Positions 28,016 to 36,969 of a stretch of 64,000 bases of DNA are shown in pieces. A program made the position numbers and the translations under genes. The stretch lies in contig CAMRSM010000005.1 of assembly GCA_947053345.1 (NCBI GenBank), positions 62,001-126,000 on the forward strand, read 5' to 3'. The notes under the pieces were generated by a model that was given only the letters and a program-made list of their open reading frames with translations, did not search any database and was not told the origin of the DNA. The first letter of the stretch is position 1; every line of letters begins with the position of its first letter. The DNA is from an uncultured Lachnospiraceae bacterium. Its GTDB lineage: Bacteria > Bacillota > Clostridia > Lachnospirales > Lachnospiraceae.

Positions 28016-28223
28016 GGTATTGTATTATTAATATACATTTTCGTCTAATTTTGTCGAAAAGTCAAGAATTTTTCCGCAGACAGAATCAGGATTTTGGTTC
28101 GGCGGGGCTGCCCGTTCTCGTGAGCTGCGATGAACCAAAAACACCAATCAAAACCAAATTTTTTAAGGAGGAAGAGAAAATGAAGAGTATCTTCAAGAAG
28201 ATCGCCTTCGTGCTGGCCCTGGC
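28016..28223 (+). repeat. 208-bp leader repeat, copy 3
   Basis: Identical to copies 1 and 2. The hairpin lies at 28092-28140 and the Spo0A-like boxes at 28002-28008 and 28052-28058. Confidence 0.95.
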
Positions 28224-31200
28224 AATGGTTGTTACCATGCTCCCGGCCAATACGGCATCCGCGGCATCGTCCGACAGTCCGCAGATGTATAAGACCTTGC
28301 TGCTCTATCTTGACAGCGGCAACGGCGAAGGCTCTGACATCACAGGCAGCTTCAAGAGCGAGCGCTACGCAAGTGTCTGGGGCTGGAAGGAAAGCGGCTA
28401 TACCGAAGTAACGTTTGAGTCCGCTGACCCGGACGTTGCGACGGTGAGCAGCAAGGGCAAGGTGACCGCAGTTAAGGTTGGCAAGACAACCGTGACGGCA
28501 ACTTTCACCGGCGATGACGTAAAGACCGTGACCAGGGAGTGCAAGGTAACCGTAAAGCGCAATGCCGCAAAGGTTGGCTTAAGCTCCGACAGCGCAAAGA
28601 AAGTTGAGGCTGGTTTATCCGTCGGCGAGAAGCTCCAGCTGACCGCAGTCCGCAAGGATGCGGAGGGCAACACCGAGTGGAACAAGACCATGCGGGATTA
28701 CACGACCGACAGCCTGCGCTTTAAGTCCTCCAACGAGGATGTCTTCAAGGTAACGAAGACGACCGGTATGATCACCGCGACAGGTGCCGGTGAGGCAACC
28801 CTCACGGTTTGGGCGGTACAGTCCGAGGGTTACGACGCAGAAGCGAAGGAATACCCGGCGGGCGTTTCCAAAGAGTACAAGGTTGTTGTGAGCGGTTTCT
28901 CCGCACAGGCGACCGGTGTGAAAGAAATCACCGTAACAGGTGCATTCACAAAGGATTCCAAATTTGAGGTGAAGAAGGGCAACCAGAACATCTCCCTGAC
29001 GGCTACCGTGGCAGAGGATGGCAAGAGCGCGGTTCTCACGTTGGCTACCAAGCTCAACAAGGGTGTTTATACCGTATCCTGCGGCGACCTCAAGGCTGAG
29101 ATTTCGGCAGAGGACGAAAAGGTTGTTCAGATCACCGTTCTTGAAAATGGCGGTCAGGTGACAACAAACGCAAACCGCACACAGATTTTTGTTCATTACG
29201 ATGTATTGAACCAGTACAATGAGAGTGTCAGAAAGAATTACGAAGTTCAGTGGACTTCCTCCACGGGCGGCACTGTGATCAAGAACAATAAGGAAAAGGG
29301 TATCCTTACGATCGGCGCTGGACGCAATTCGGCAGATACCATCACCTACGGCACGGCGATCATCCTTACGGGTGTCCATACAGCTACCGGAAATGTAGCG
29401 ACTGTGACCGCAAACCTTACCGCCGGCCTTGAAAACTGCGTAAGCGGTGTACAGGTTGTCGGTGTGACGAAAGAAAATTCCAACGAACTGTTGAAAGAGC
29501 TTCCGGCAGGCTTTGTGGACGGAGAATATTTGCTTGTTTACAAGATGCTTGACCGTCTTGGCTATGCGATGGACTACGATGACAGTGAGGCGGTAAACCT
29601 GACCTTCACTTCCCTGTCCCCATTATTGCTTTCCTCCATCTCCAACGCACTTGGTGCAGACTTGGTACCGGATGGCGTATACATTGATGGCGTACAGTAT
29701 GGTGCAGTAAGGCTTCACAGAGGACTTGACACAAAGAAGGGCGGCGTGGCAAGAATCCAGATCACTTCGACCAAGACCGGTACTTCGACTCCTTACGAGC
29801 TGAAGATCGTATCCGAGCAGGTACTTGACAGCTTCCAGATCATTGCCCCGGATTCGGTTGTGGCAGAGAACGACGGCACGATCACCCTGCGCTACGAGGC
29901 ATATGATATCGAAGGTGCCCCGGTAACGGATTTCCGTGCGCTTTACAAGTCTCTCTCCTTCAGCGATGCCAGATTGTATCTCGTGGAGAACAATGACGGT
30001 TCCGCTACCTTAAAGTATACGGTTCCGACTGTGAATGCAGCGGAAGGCATTGATGTACCGCAGATTTACACCACGACGATCCCGACCACCGGGAAGTCCT
30101 CGATCGTACAGATCAATATCAAGGCAAAAGCAAAAGCAGTTGCCGTAAAGGGTTATGATGGGAATATCAATATTCTTGAGGGTGCTTCCGTCACGGTACT
30201 TCCGGTCAATGACTGGTCGGGCAAGCCGTATCTGACCTGGTATGACCAGTACGACAGGGCGATCGACGGCGCTACCAACCGTATCCCGGCTGGGTATTAT
30301 GTGGCAGTGAAGAAGACCGGTTCGGCATTGACCTTAACTGGTGATACGGCAGGACTTGCGGATGCAGACCCGGCTTACCAGTATTTTAGCGGTAACATTA
30401 CGGTTACTGCTGCCAACAACCAGACAAACAGCATCCTTCCACAGACGGTAGAATTCGCACTTGCGGATGAAACCGGTAAGATCGTAAGCGGGAGTGAAAA
30501 GAAAGTTGTCCTCAATATTGTTGACATCAAGGCATGCTCCAGCTTCTACATTACAAATGAATGGTCCGGCAAGGCATTGAACGGTTCGGACAGCATCGGT
30601 TTCCATATTACCGGTAAGCTTCCGAACGGCAGCGAGGTAGCAATCCCGAACGGGTCAGAGTATATCGAATATGTGGCAACCTCCAATGCGGCAGGCTTTA
30701 CAACCGTATCCGGAAGCGCGATCACGCTTAGTCCGAGTCTGGATACAACTGCAGACGGAAACGGAAATACGCAGTTCAGCAACCAGTCCGTAACCAATGC
30801 AGACGGCAGCCATCCAAACCGTTTCCTTGAGATTAAAGTAGATGCTACCCTTTACTCTGAGGAGGGAGGAATCAAGGATTATGCATCCACAAAGGTTGAG
30901 GTTGGTGTTGATGCAAAGAAGGCTGTTTCCTTCACCTTAAAGGATACATGGCAGTCTTACTGGATCAATGCAGACGTTGCGGATGCAAAGGCTTATGTCA
31001 ATGCGACATCCGGTGTTATCACATACAAGGATCTGATCAAGTATATTGGTTCCGCTGTGACAAACTATGATAATTACAATGACGTGAACAGGTGGGATGG
31101 TGCAGTTCTCCTTCCGGTACAGATCACAGTAAGCAAGCTTACGGAAGGTACCAAGGGAATCCAGTCCGACAGTTTCCTTGTCAGCACAAATGCAACAACC

Positions 31201-31356
31201 GTAGATAGTGCTACTATCATGACAGGTGCAGAGATTGGCGATACCTTCGTAGCTACCTATAAGTACGAGGACGCAACCATTACCATCCAGTTTACGGTTG
31301 GTGCCGATACAACAGCAAGGTTCTCCGGCTCGTCCGATACCTGTAACTGGAGATAA
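28180..31356 (+). CDS. Exported Ig-like surface protein 3, divergent body
   Basis: At 1058 residues this is the largest member. The signal peptide and the two N-terminal Big_2-type units (to about residue 235) closely follow surface protein 1, but from about residue 240 (VVVSGFSAQATGVKEITVTGAF) the sequence is unrelated to the other three and the C-terminal IPxGxxF block is missing. The body is beta-rich with many Thr, Val and Asn, like stacked Ig-like or adhesin domains. No sorting signal, SLH or C-terminal helix is seen. The N-terminus therefore looks like a shared export and anchoring module joined to a different exposed part. The start at 28180 has the same ribosome site as the other copies. 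Confidence 0.85.
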   Translation: MKSIFKKIAFVLALAMVVTMLPANTASAASSDSPQMYKTLLLYLDSGNGEGSDITGSFKSERYASVWGWKESGYTEVTFESADPDVATVSSKGKVTAVKVGKTTVTATFTGDDVKTVTRECKVTVKRNAAKVGLSSDSAKKVEAGLSVGEKLQLTAVRKDAEGNTEWNKTMRDYTTDSLRFKSSNEDVFKVTKTTGMITATGAGEATLTVWAVQSEGYDAEAKEYPAGVSKEYKVVVSGFSAQATGVKEITVTGAFTKDSKFEVKKGNQNISLTATVAEDGKSAVLTLATKLNKGVYTVSCGDLKAEISAEDEKVVQITVLENGGQVTTNANRTQIFVHYDVLNQYNESVRKNYEVQWTSSTGGTVIKNNKEKGILTIGAGRNSADTITYGTAIILTGVHTATGNVATVTANLTAGLENCVSGVQVVGVTKENSNELLKELPAGFVDGEYLLVYKMLDRLGYAMDYDDSEAVNLTFTSLSPLLLSSISNALGADLVPDGVYIDGVQYGAVRLHRGLDTKKGGVARIQITSTKTGTSTPYELKIVSEQVLDSFQIIAPDSVVAENDGTITLRYEAYDIEGAPVTDFRALYKSLSFSDARLYLVENNDGSATLKYTVPTVNAAEGIDVPQIYTTTIPTTGKSSIVQINIKAKAKAVAVKGYDGNINILEGASVTVLPVNDWSGKPYLTWYDQYDRAIDGATNRIPAGYYVAVKKTGSALTLTGDTAGLADADPAYQYFSGNITVTAANNQTNSILPQTVEFALADETGKIVSGSEKKVVLNIVDIKACSSFYITNEWSGKALNGSDSIGFHITGKLPNGSEVAIPNGSEYIEYVATSNAAGFTTVSGSAITLSPSLDTTADGNGNTQFSNQSVTNADGSHPNRFLEIKVDATLYSEEGGIKDYASTKVEVGVDAKKAVSFTLKDTWQSYWINADVADAKAYVNATSGVITYKDLIKYIGSAVTNYDNYNDVNRWDGAVLLPVQITVSKLTEGTKGIQSDSFLVSTNATTVDSATIMTGAEIGDTFVATYKYEDATITIQFTVGADTTARFSGSSDTCNWR

Positions 31357-31391
31357 TCTACTTTAAGAAAAAGATCCATTTGATGTACAGA

Positions 31392-31429
31392 AAAAGGGGA
31401 AGCCAGGCGAGAGCTTGGCTTCCCCTTTT
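31392..31429 (+). terminator. Terminator of surface gene 3
   Basis: AAAAGGGGAAGCCA (31392-31405) pairs perfectly with TGGCTTCCCCTTTT (31416-31429), 35 nt past the stop. Confidence 0.92.
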
Positions 31430-31559
31430 ATAGGGATATCAGCTTGTTAGAAATCCTGATCCGGAATGATAATACTTTCTATTGCCTGAATTGCATTTAT
31501 GAGTGGTTCTTTTCAAGAGATCATTGACAGAAAAGTGTAACAGAAAGCGATCATGAAAA

Positions 31560-31595
31560 ACAAAGAGAGACAGGAAAACTCCTGTCTCTCTTTGT
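31560..31595 (-). terminator. Terminator of surface gene 4
   Basis: A perfect 16-bp stem (31560-31575 with 31580-31595) with a 4-nt loop and a minus-strand tail TTTTTC. It lies 85 nt past the stop of the inverted gene. The 130 bp between it and the previous terminator hold nothing recognisable. Confidence 0.88.
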
Positions 31596-31680
31596 TTAAT
31601 ACTTCCGTTTATACACAATCCCAAGGGGGGATTCGTATACTGTTCCCACAGTCTGTCTCGACCGTGTTTTTTCTTTCTGC

Positions 31681-34539
31681 TTAGTCAGCAATGATTACTG
31701 TTCTGTTGATCGGGATCACGAAGGTAAGGATCTCACCGCCCGGAGTTGTCCAGTCGTATGTTACGGAACGGATGGTTGCCCTGTTGCCGACTCTCTGGAT
31801 ATCAGCAGCAACAATACCACCGGTTACTTCCTCAACATTCCAGTTCCTGTCAGCATCGAAATGCAGCGTCAGTGCCTGTTTTGCAATGTCAACATCAGTA
31901 CCATCGTTTACCGTGTTCTTTACCCACTTAAAGGTCGGAACATCCTGCTTGTCGATTACGGAAATAACCTGGCTAGCCTTGAAAGTAGCCTTGTTGTTCT
32001 CACCTACGAAGAGGTTGATCACATAGCTTCCGGTCTCGATCTTCTCGATCGCGGAACCAGTTACCGTACCTACAGCAGTAAACGTAATGATCGAATTTCC
32101 ACTCTCAGTCCCAGCTACAAAGCCAAGTTCATCCTCTGTACCCTTTGTGGTGATGGTCTCGTTACCCTTCTTAACAAGGATCGTTGCTTGACCAGTTGTC
32201 AGCGTGCTGCCGGAAGCCAGATCACTCTCAACACCGTTCAGGTTAAGCTGACTAACCTTGAAGCCTTCCTTGTCTACGGAGTATGCCTTCAGCACTACCT
32301 TCTTGTCAGCAACCGTAGTATTATTCGTACCAAGAACATAAAGAGCCTCATCTACCGAATTGGAACCAGCTTCGATCATATAAGTCTTTACCTGAGCGTT
32401 CCTGGTATTCTTTACAGTGAAGTTAAAGCTTGCCTTTCTTTCGAAAGTAACCTTTCCGTCATTCGAACGATAGGTAGCTGTTACAACAACACGGATTGGA
32501 GTAGCTTTTTCCGGTGCATCGTATGTTGCACAAATTCTATGCTGATACTCGTCACCCATATCAAATTCAAGCTTCTGTCCGCTTCCCGTGCTCGCATACC
32601 AGCTGCCCAACTCTACATAGGTAGCTTTGTTTACATCCGATACTTCCATCTGGATGTGAATGCTTCCGTCACTGCCGCCGTTGAACTCAGCGCCCAACTG
32701 GTCAAATGTCTTAACCTCAAACCAGATGTTATCAAGGAAGTTCGTACCAGCTGCCAGCTTCGTCTTATTGTTCGTATTTACAGCAAGAGAAGTGAACGTT
32801 CTCTTCGCAACAACCGTTACGGCACAGCTGCCTACATAGCTGCCATCGTAATATACATGTACAAGTACGTTCGAAACAGCGCTCTTCGGCGGGTAGATCA
32901 CACCGGTATCCTCGTTGATGGAAAGCTTATCATCATTGGAGGAAACGAATGTGAACTTGTCATCGTATAAACCAGCACCCTTCGAGGTCTCTACGGTATC
33001 ATCCTTGCCGTATACATTGATGGAAGCCTTTACAGCAAGACGGTAACCAACATCCTCTACAGCGAGCTTCTGGTTCGTGTAAGCGTTATCATCACCCTCT
33101 TTTACGATACCCCAGCTAATGATATTGCCTGCGGTGATCGCGGTGTTACCCGGTGTTACGGTGATCGGAGCCTCAAGGATGTTTGCGGTATTGCCCTGTA
33201 CAATGAACCAATCCTCAAACGTTGCCTTAAGGTTTACTGCAAAGTTCTGATCCAGAGTGTAGAACCAGATTGTGTTGCCGTTGAAGACGTACTTCGGATT
33301 GTAATCCTTTGCCAGATCCTCTAACTTAACGGAATCTGCCCATGTGCCCTCGCCGTATGCCTTGGAGTTTGTGATATCCACATCCTGGTTGTTTACACCA
33401 AGAGCAAAGAGACGGTACTTCACTACCTTCTCAACTGCCAGCTCGCTCTGGGAAACGGTCTCAGCATAAGGAAGCAGCTTATAAGCTACATTCTTGCAGG
33501 TTACAAAATTCTCTACATAATCCTGATACCGAACGGTATAGGTGGTCTCTTCCTTCATCTCGTTGAACAGGGTAACCGTTACAACGTTCCCGCTGTTGGA
33601 GATACCACTGATGAAGACTTCCTGCTCAACAGCTGCGGTCTTATCCGTAGCAGCATGAAGAACTTCATATGCCTTTACAACGTTCTTATCCTCGGATACG
33701 GAAGCGTCCGCATGCGTAAGGGAAGGTAACGTTGCGTCAACAGCAGCCTTAGCTGTAGTCTCATCCGGGAATACGATGGTGAATGCGTTGGACGCGCTCT
33801 GCTCAACCTTAACCGAATTCTCTGCGATGACAACCTTGTACTCCTTGGAAACAACTTCCGGATACTCGCCGGTCTCAGCATCCTTGCCCTCGGACTGAAC
33901 GGTCCAAACTTTCAGGGTAGCCTCACCTGCGCCTACTGCGGTAAGCATACCGGTGGTCTTTGTTACCTTGAAGATTTCCTCGTTGGAGGAGCTGAAACGA
34001 ACGCTGTCCGTCGTGTAATCCTTCATGGTCTTGTTCCACTCGGTCTTGCCCTCAGCATCCTTACGAACTGCAGTAAGCTGAACCTTGTCACCAACCTTGA
34101 TCGTGCCTTCCTCTACGAGTTTTGCACTGTCAGCGCCAAGACCAACCTTTGCCGCATTCCTCTTTACGGTTACGACGCAAGTCTTTGTTACAGTCTCTAA
34201 GTCCTCACCGGTAAAAGTCGCGGTAACGGTTGTCTTACCAACTTTTACAGCGGTAACTTTGCCGTTAGCGTTTACGGTAGCAACTTCCGGGTCAGCGGAT
34301 GTAAAGGTAGGCTTATCATAGCCATCCTCTCTCCAACCCCAGACACTAGCATACCTCTCACTCTTGTAGGTACCTGTGATGTCAGAGCCTTCGCCGTTGC
34401 CGCTGTCAAGATAGAGCAACAGTGTCTTGTACATCTGCGGTCCGTCGGACTCGGCAGCTGCCACAGCCTTAGCAGGGAGCATGGTAACAACCATAGCCAA
34501 GGCCAATACGAAGGCGATCTTCTTGAAGATACTCTTCAT
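31681..34539 (-). CDS. Exported Ig-like (Big_2) surface protein 4, inverted
   Basis: The 952-residue member lies on the opposite strand, tail to tail with surface gene 3. The signal peptide MKSIFKKIAF and the first Big_2-type units are nearly the same as in surface protein 2. The middle (KLSINEDTGVIYP, SCAVTVVAKRTFTSL) and the C-terminal end (EILTFVIPINRTVIIAD) match proteins 1 and 2 at lower identity. It lacks the 208-bp leader: homology upstream of the start is limited to the ribosome site TTAAGGAGGAAGAG. The promoter and leader fold are its own, so it is likely expressed under different conditions. No wall anchor is seen. Together with gene 2 it forms a long inverted repeat that could recombine. 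Confidence 0.85.
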   Translation of the reverse strand: MKSIFKKIAFVLALAMVVTMLPAKAVAAAESDGPQMYKTLLLYLDSGNGEGSDITGTYKSERYASVWGWREDGYDKPTFTSADPEVATVNANGKVTAVKVGKTTVTATFTGEDLETVTKTCVVTVKRNAAKVGLGADSAKLVEEGTIKVGDKVQLTAVRKDAEGKTEWNKTMKDYTTDSVRFSSSNEEIFKVTKTTGMLTAVGAGEATLKVWTVQSEGKDAETGEYPEVVSKEYKVVIAENSVKVEQSASNAFTIVFPDETTAKAAVDATLPSLTHADASVSEDKNVVKAYEVLHAATDKTAAVEQEVFISGISNSGNVVTVTLFNEMKEETTYTVRYQDYVENFVTCKNVAYKLLPYAETVSQSELAVEKVVKYRLFALGVNNQDVDITNSKAYGEGTWADSVKLEDLAKDYNPKYVFNGNTIWFYTLDQNFAVNLKATFEDWFIVQGNTANILEAPITVTPGNTAITAGNIISWGIVKEGDDNAYTNQKLAVEDVGYRLAVKASINVYGKDDTVETSKGAGLYDDKFTFVSSNDDKLSINEDTGVIYPPKSAVSNVLVHVYYDGSYVGSCAVTVVAKRTFTSLAVNTNNKTKLAAGTNFLDNIWFEVKTFDQLGAEFNGGSDGSIHIQMEVSDVNKATYVELGSWYASTGSGQKLEFDMGDEYQHRICATYDAPEKATPIRVVVTATYRSNDGKVTFERKASFNFTVKNTRNAQVKTYMIEAGSNSVDEALYVLGTNNTTVADKKVVLKAYSVDKEGFKVSQLNLNGVESDLASGSTLTTGQATILVKKGNETITTKGTEDELGFVAGTESGNSIITFTAVGTVTGSAIEKIETGSYVINLFVGENNKATFKASQVISVIDKQDVPTFKWVKNTVNDGTDVDIAKQALTLHFDADRNWNVEEVTGGIVAADIQRVGNRATIRSVTYDWTTPGGEILTFVIPINRTVIIAD

Positions 34540-34587
34540 TTTTCTCTTCCTCCTTAAAAATTTTTAAGTTTTGATGATTTTTTCCGT

Positions 34588-34660
34588 GGATACCTCTTGA
34601 CATTTGTGACGTGATAGTTAATAATACATTAACCTCACTTTAAAAAAAGTCAAAGTATCC
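34588..34660 (-). promoter_or_regulatory. Long-range stem in the surface gene 4 leader
   Basis: GGATAC...TTGAC (34588-34601) pairs with GTCAA.GTATCC (34649-34660), 11 pairs with a small bulge, closing a 47-nt loop in the mRNA leader. It differs from the hairpin of the other three copies. Its function is unknown. Confidence 0.5.
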
Positions 34661-34689
34661 GCAGATATAATCATTCCAATAACAGTTTG

Positions 34690-34718
34690 ATTATATCAAC
34701 ATTCCTTTCAAAGGTCAA
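34690..34718 (-). promoter_or_regulatory. Promoter of surface gene 4
   Basis: Minus-strand TTGACC (34713-34718) and TATAAT (34690-34695) are 17 nt apart, giving a leader of about 145 nt. Unlike the other three, this promoter needs no activator to explain it. Confidence 0.85.
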
Positions 34719-34739
34719 GCCCTTTTCGTTAGAAATTGT

Positions 34740-35287
34740 CACTTTTTTATCCTCAATAGCAACGTAGGTAAAAATGACACTCTGTCAAGGTGCTCTCTCC
34801 TCTGCAAAGTCCCGCGATATAGTCTCCCGGTCCTGGAAGATCATATCTTTGTCAATCGACGAGACCCCTCCCGCCCCAAAAGGCCCTGTTTATAAATGAC
34901 TTGGATGTGACACGCATAAACATCGCCTTTTTCCTCGGAAATTTGATTTCTCGTTTTTGACTGAGAACATAATACAAATCCTTTGTGTCAAACTCATGGC
35001 ATCGCCTTGTCATTTTTAGATTTATTTCTTACGAAATTATTAAGATGTGCATTTCCCTGTGTCAACCAGCATCCTTGTATATGCATCTTCACAAATCGCT
35101 CCCGCAGCGGACAGTGGATGTCCGCAAAACTTGCAGCAGGCAAGGGGTTTCCCTTTCCCACCCGCATACTCTGCAGCAGCAAAATGCCGCCGTGCTTTTT
35201 CTTGCGCACACCGGACTGTCCTTGGCTGTCCATACAAGTCATGCTTCCCACAGGCAATCCCCTGCGCCCAAAGCCCTTCCGATCCGG
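34740..35287. other. Gene-free stretch between surface gene 4 and thrC
   Basis: About 550 bp with no supported gene. Overlapping open frames exist on both strands but none has a ribosome site or a recognisable product, and base composition changes from AT-rich to mixed near 35080. It may hold the remains of a lost gene. Confidence 0.4.
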
Positions 35288-35331
35288 CAAAAAAACAGAC
35301 ACACCGGCCGCTCTCCCCTGCCAATGTGTCC
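35288..35331 (-). terminator. Terminator of thrC
   Basis: On the minus strand GACACA..GGC pairs with GCC.GTGTGTC and is followed by TGTTTTTTTG. It lies 37 nt past the thrC stop. Confidence 0.8.
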
Positions 35332-35367
35332 GTTTCTTCTATAATAATATACCAACTGCCGATACGC

Positions 35368-36855
35368 TTACAAGCCGAGAATCCTTTCCACGGTCTCCTG
35401 CATCTTATCCTTATCGCAAACGGTTTTGTGCAAAACCTCCGCGCTGCGGATATCCTCGATCGCCTGCGGCACTTTCGACCCCGAAAGCTTTGCGAGCTCA
35501 TCCACCAGTTCAAAGTCACCCATGCTGTCATACTTGGCATCAATCGCCGACATGACGCTGCGCGTAAATTTGTACGGGCTGGCGGTTGAGGCGATCACCG
35601 TCACCGCTTGGTCGCCGCTGCTTTCTTTATACGTATTGTAAACGCTCGACGCAACTGCCGTATGTGTGTCAATGATATAACCCGTCTTTTCGTACAGTGC
35701 CCGGATCGCCGCCGTGGTCTGTCCCGTCGTCGCGTAACCGCCGTAGAAATCCGCGAGCCGCTCCCTCATCTGCGGTGTGATATCGTACACACCCTCCTGC
35801 GAAAGTTTTTTCATCAGATCCGCATTCTTTTCTGCGTCATCCCCCGCGATCTTGTAGATCAGGCGCTCCAGATTGCTGGAAATCAAAATGTCCATCGACG
35901 GGGAGGTGGTAAGGATAAATTCACGGTTCTTATCGTAAGTGCCCGTCCGGAAGAAATCATACAATACTTTATTATCATTTGACGCACAAATCAGCTTCCC
36001 AAGCGGAAGACCTGCACATTTCGCATAGTACGCCGCAAGAATATTGCCGAAATTCCCGGTAGGCACAACCACATTCAGGCGTTCGCCGTCCTTTATCCTG
36101 CCCGCCGTAAGAAGCCTCGTGTACGCATAAACATAATAGACAATCTGCGGAACCAGACGGCCGATATTGATGGAGTTTGCGGAAGAAAACCGGAACCCCT
36201 TCCCTCTCATGACCTCCGCCAGTTCTTTATTATTAAAGATGGCTTTCACACCATTCTGCGCATCATCAAAATTCCCGCGGATACCGACAACCGCCGTATT
36301 GGCTCCCCGCTGGGTCACCATCTGCTTTTCCTGGATCGGGCTGACCCCGTCTTTCGGGTAAAACACGATGATGCGGGTTCCCGGTACATCCGCAAATCCC
36401 GCCAGCGCCGCCTTCCCGGTATCACCGGAAGTCGCCGTCAGGATTACGATTTCTTCCTCCGCATGGTTCTTCTTGGCTGCCGTCGTGAGCAGATGCGGCA
36501 GGATGGAAAGCGCCATATCCTTGAACGCGATCGTCGCACCGTGGAAAAGCTCCAGGTAATAGGTGCCGTTTGCCTCGCGCAGCGGGGCAATCTCCTCCGT
36601 ATCAAACTTACTGTCATACGCCTTTGCGATACAGTGTTTTAGTTCCTCCTCCGTAAAATCCGTCAAAAACAGTTTCATGACCTCATAAGCCACCTGCCTG
36701 TAATCCATCTTTGCCATGTCGGTAAACGGCACGGTAAATGCCGGGAGGCTGGTTGGCACAAACAGCCCCCCATCCGATGCCAAACCCTTTAAAATCGCCT
36801 CGGAGGCCGTCGCCCTCTCCCCCGCATTCCTCGTACTCTGATAAATAATCTCCAT
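35368..36855 (-). CDS. thrC: Threonine synthase
   Basis: Threonine synthase turns O-phosphohomoserine into threonine with pyridoxal phosphate, the last step of the pathway. The 495-residue length and the N-terminus IYQSTRNAGERATASEAILKG with SDGGLFVP match the longer class of the enzyme. The cofactor lysine is Lys112 in TIAFKDMAL, and LTATSGDTGKAAL supplies the phosphate-binding Ser/Gly/Thr loop. The start at 36855 has GGGAGG at six nt. It is transcribed alone, without other thr genes nearby. No T-box or leader peptide is seen in the 115-nt space upstream. Confidence 0.96.
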   Translation of the reverse strand: MEIIYQSTRNAGERATASEAILKGLASDGGLFVPTSLPAFTVPFTDMAKMDYRQVAYEVMKLFLTDFTEEELKHCIAKAYDSKFDTEEIAPLREANGTYYLELFHGATIAFKDMALSILPHLLTTAAKKNHAEEEIVILTATSGDTGKAALAGFADVPGTRIIVFYPKDGVSPIQEKQMVTQRGANTAVVGIRGNFDDAQNGVKAIFNNKELAEVMRGKGFRFSSANSINIGRLVPQIVYYVYAYTRLLTAGRIKDGERLNVVVPTGNFGNILAAYYAKCAGLPLGKLICASNDNKVLYDFFRTGTYDKNREFILTTSPSMDILISSNLERLIYKIAGDDAEKNADLMKKLSQEGVYDITPQMRERLADFYGGYATTGQTTAAIRALYEKTGYIIDTHTAVASSVYNTYKESSGDQAVTVIASTASPYKFTRSVMSAIDAKYDSMGDFELVDELAKLSGSKVPQAIEDIRSAEVLHKTVCDKDKMQETVERILGL

Positions 36856-36894
36856 ATTCCGCCTCCCGTATATTTTGCTTTAATGCTTGCCGCT

Positions 36895-36923
36895 ATTATA
36901 TCATGCCCTCCCCGAAGAAACAA
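36895..36923 (-). promoter_or_regulatory. Promoter of thrC
   Basis: Minus-strand TTGTTT (36918-36923) and TATAAT (36895-36900) are 17 nt apart, about 40 nt before the start codon, leaving a short leader. Confidence 0.75.
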
Positions 36924-36932
36924 GGACAAAAT

Positions 36933-36959
36933 GAAAAGCTGTGCATCTGGCACAGCCTT
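36933..36959 (-). terminator. Terminator of the SleB-like gene
   Basis: GCTGTGC and GCACAGC (36938-36944 and 36950-36956) form a 7-bp stem followed by TTTT on the minus strand, 13 nt after the stop. Confidence 0.75.
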
Positions 36960-36969
36960 CCATTCCGCA

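Noticed and set aside
34983-35555. Frames of 100-190 codons on both strands before thrC
   Set aside because: They overlap the thrC terminator or the thrC coding end, and none has a ribosome site or recognisable product.
36856-36969. T-box or attenuator before thrC
   Set aside because: The promoter lies only about 40 nt from the start codon, leaving no room for such an element.
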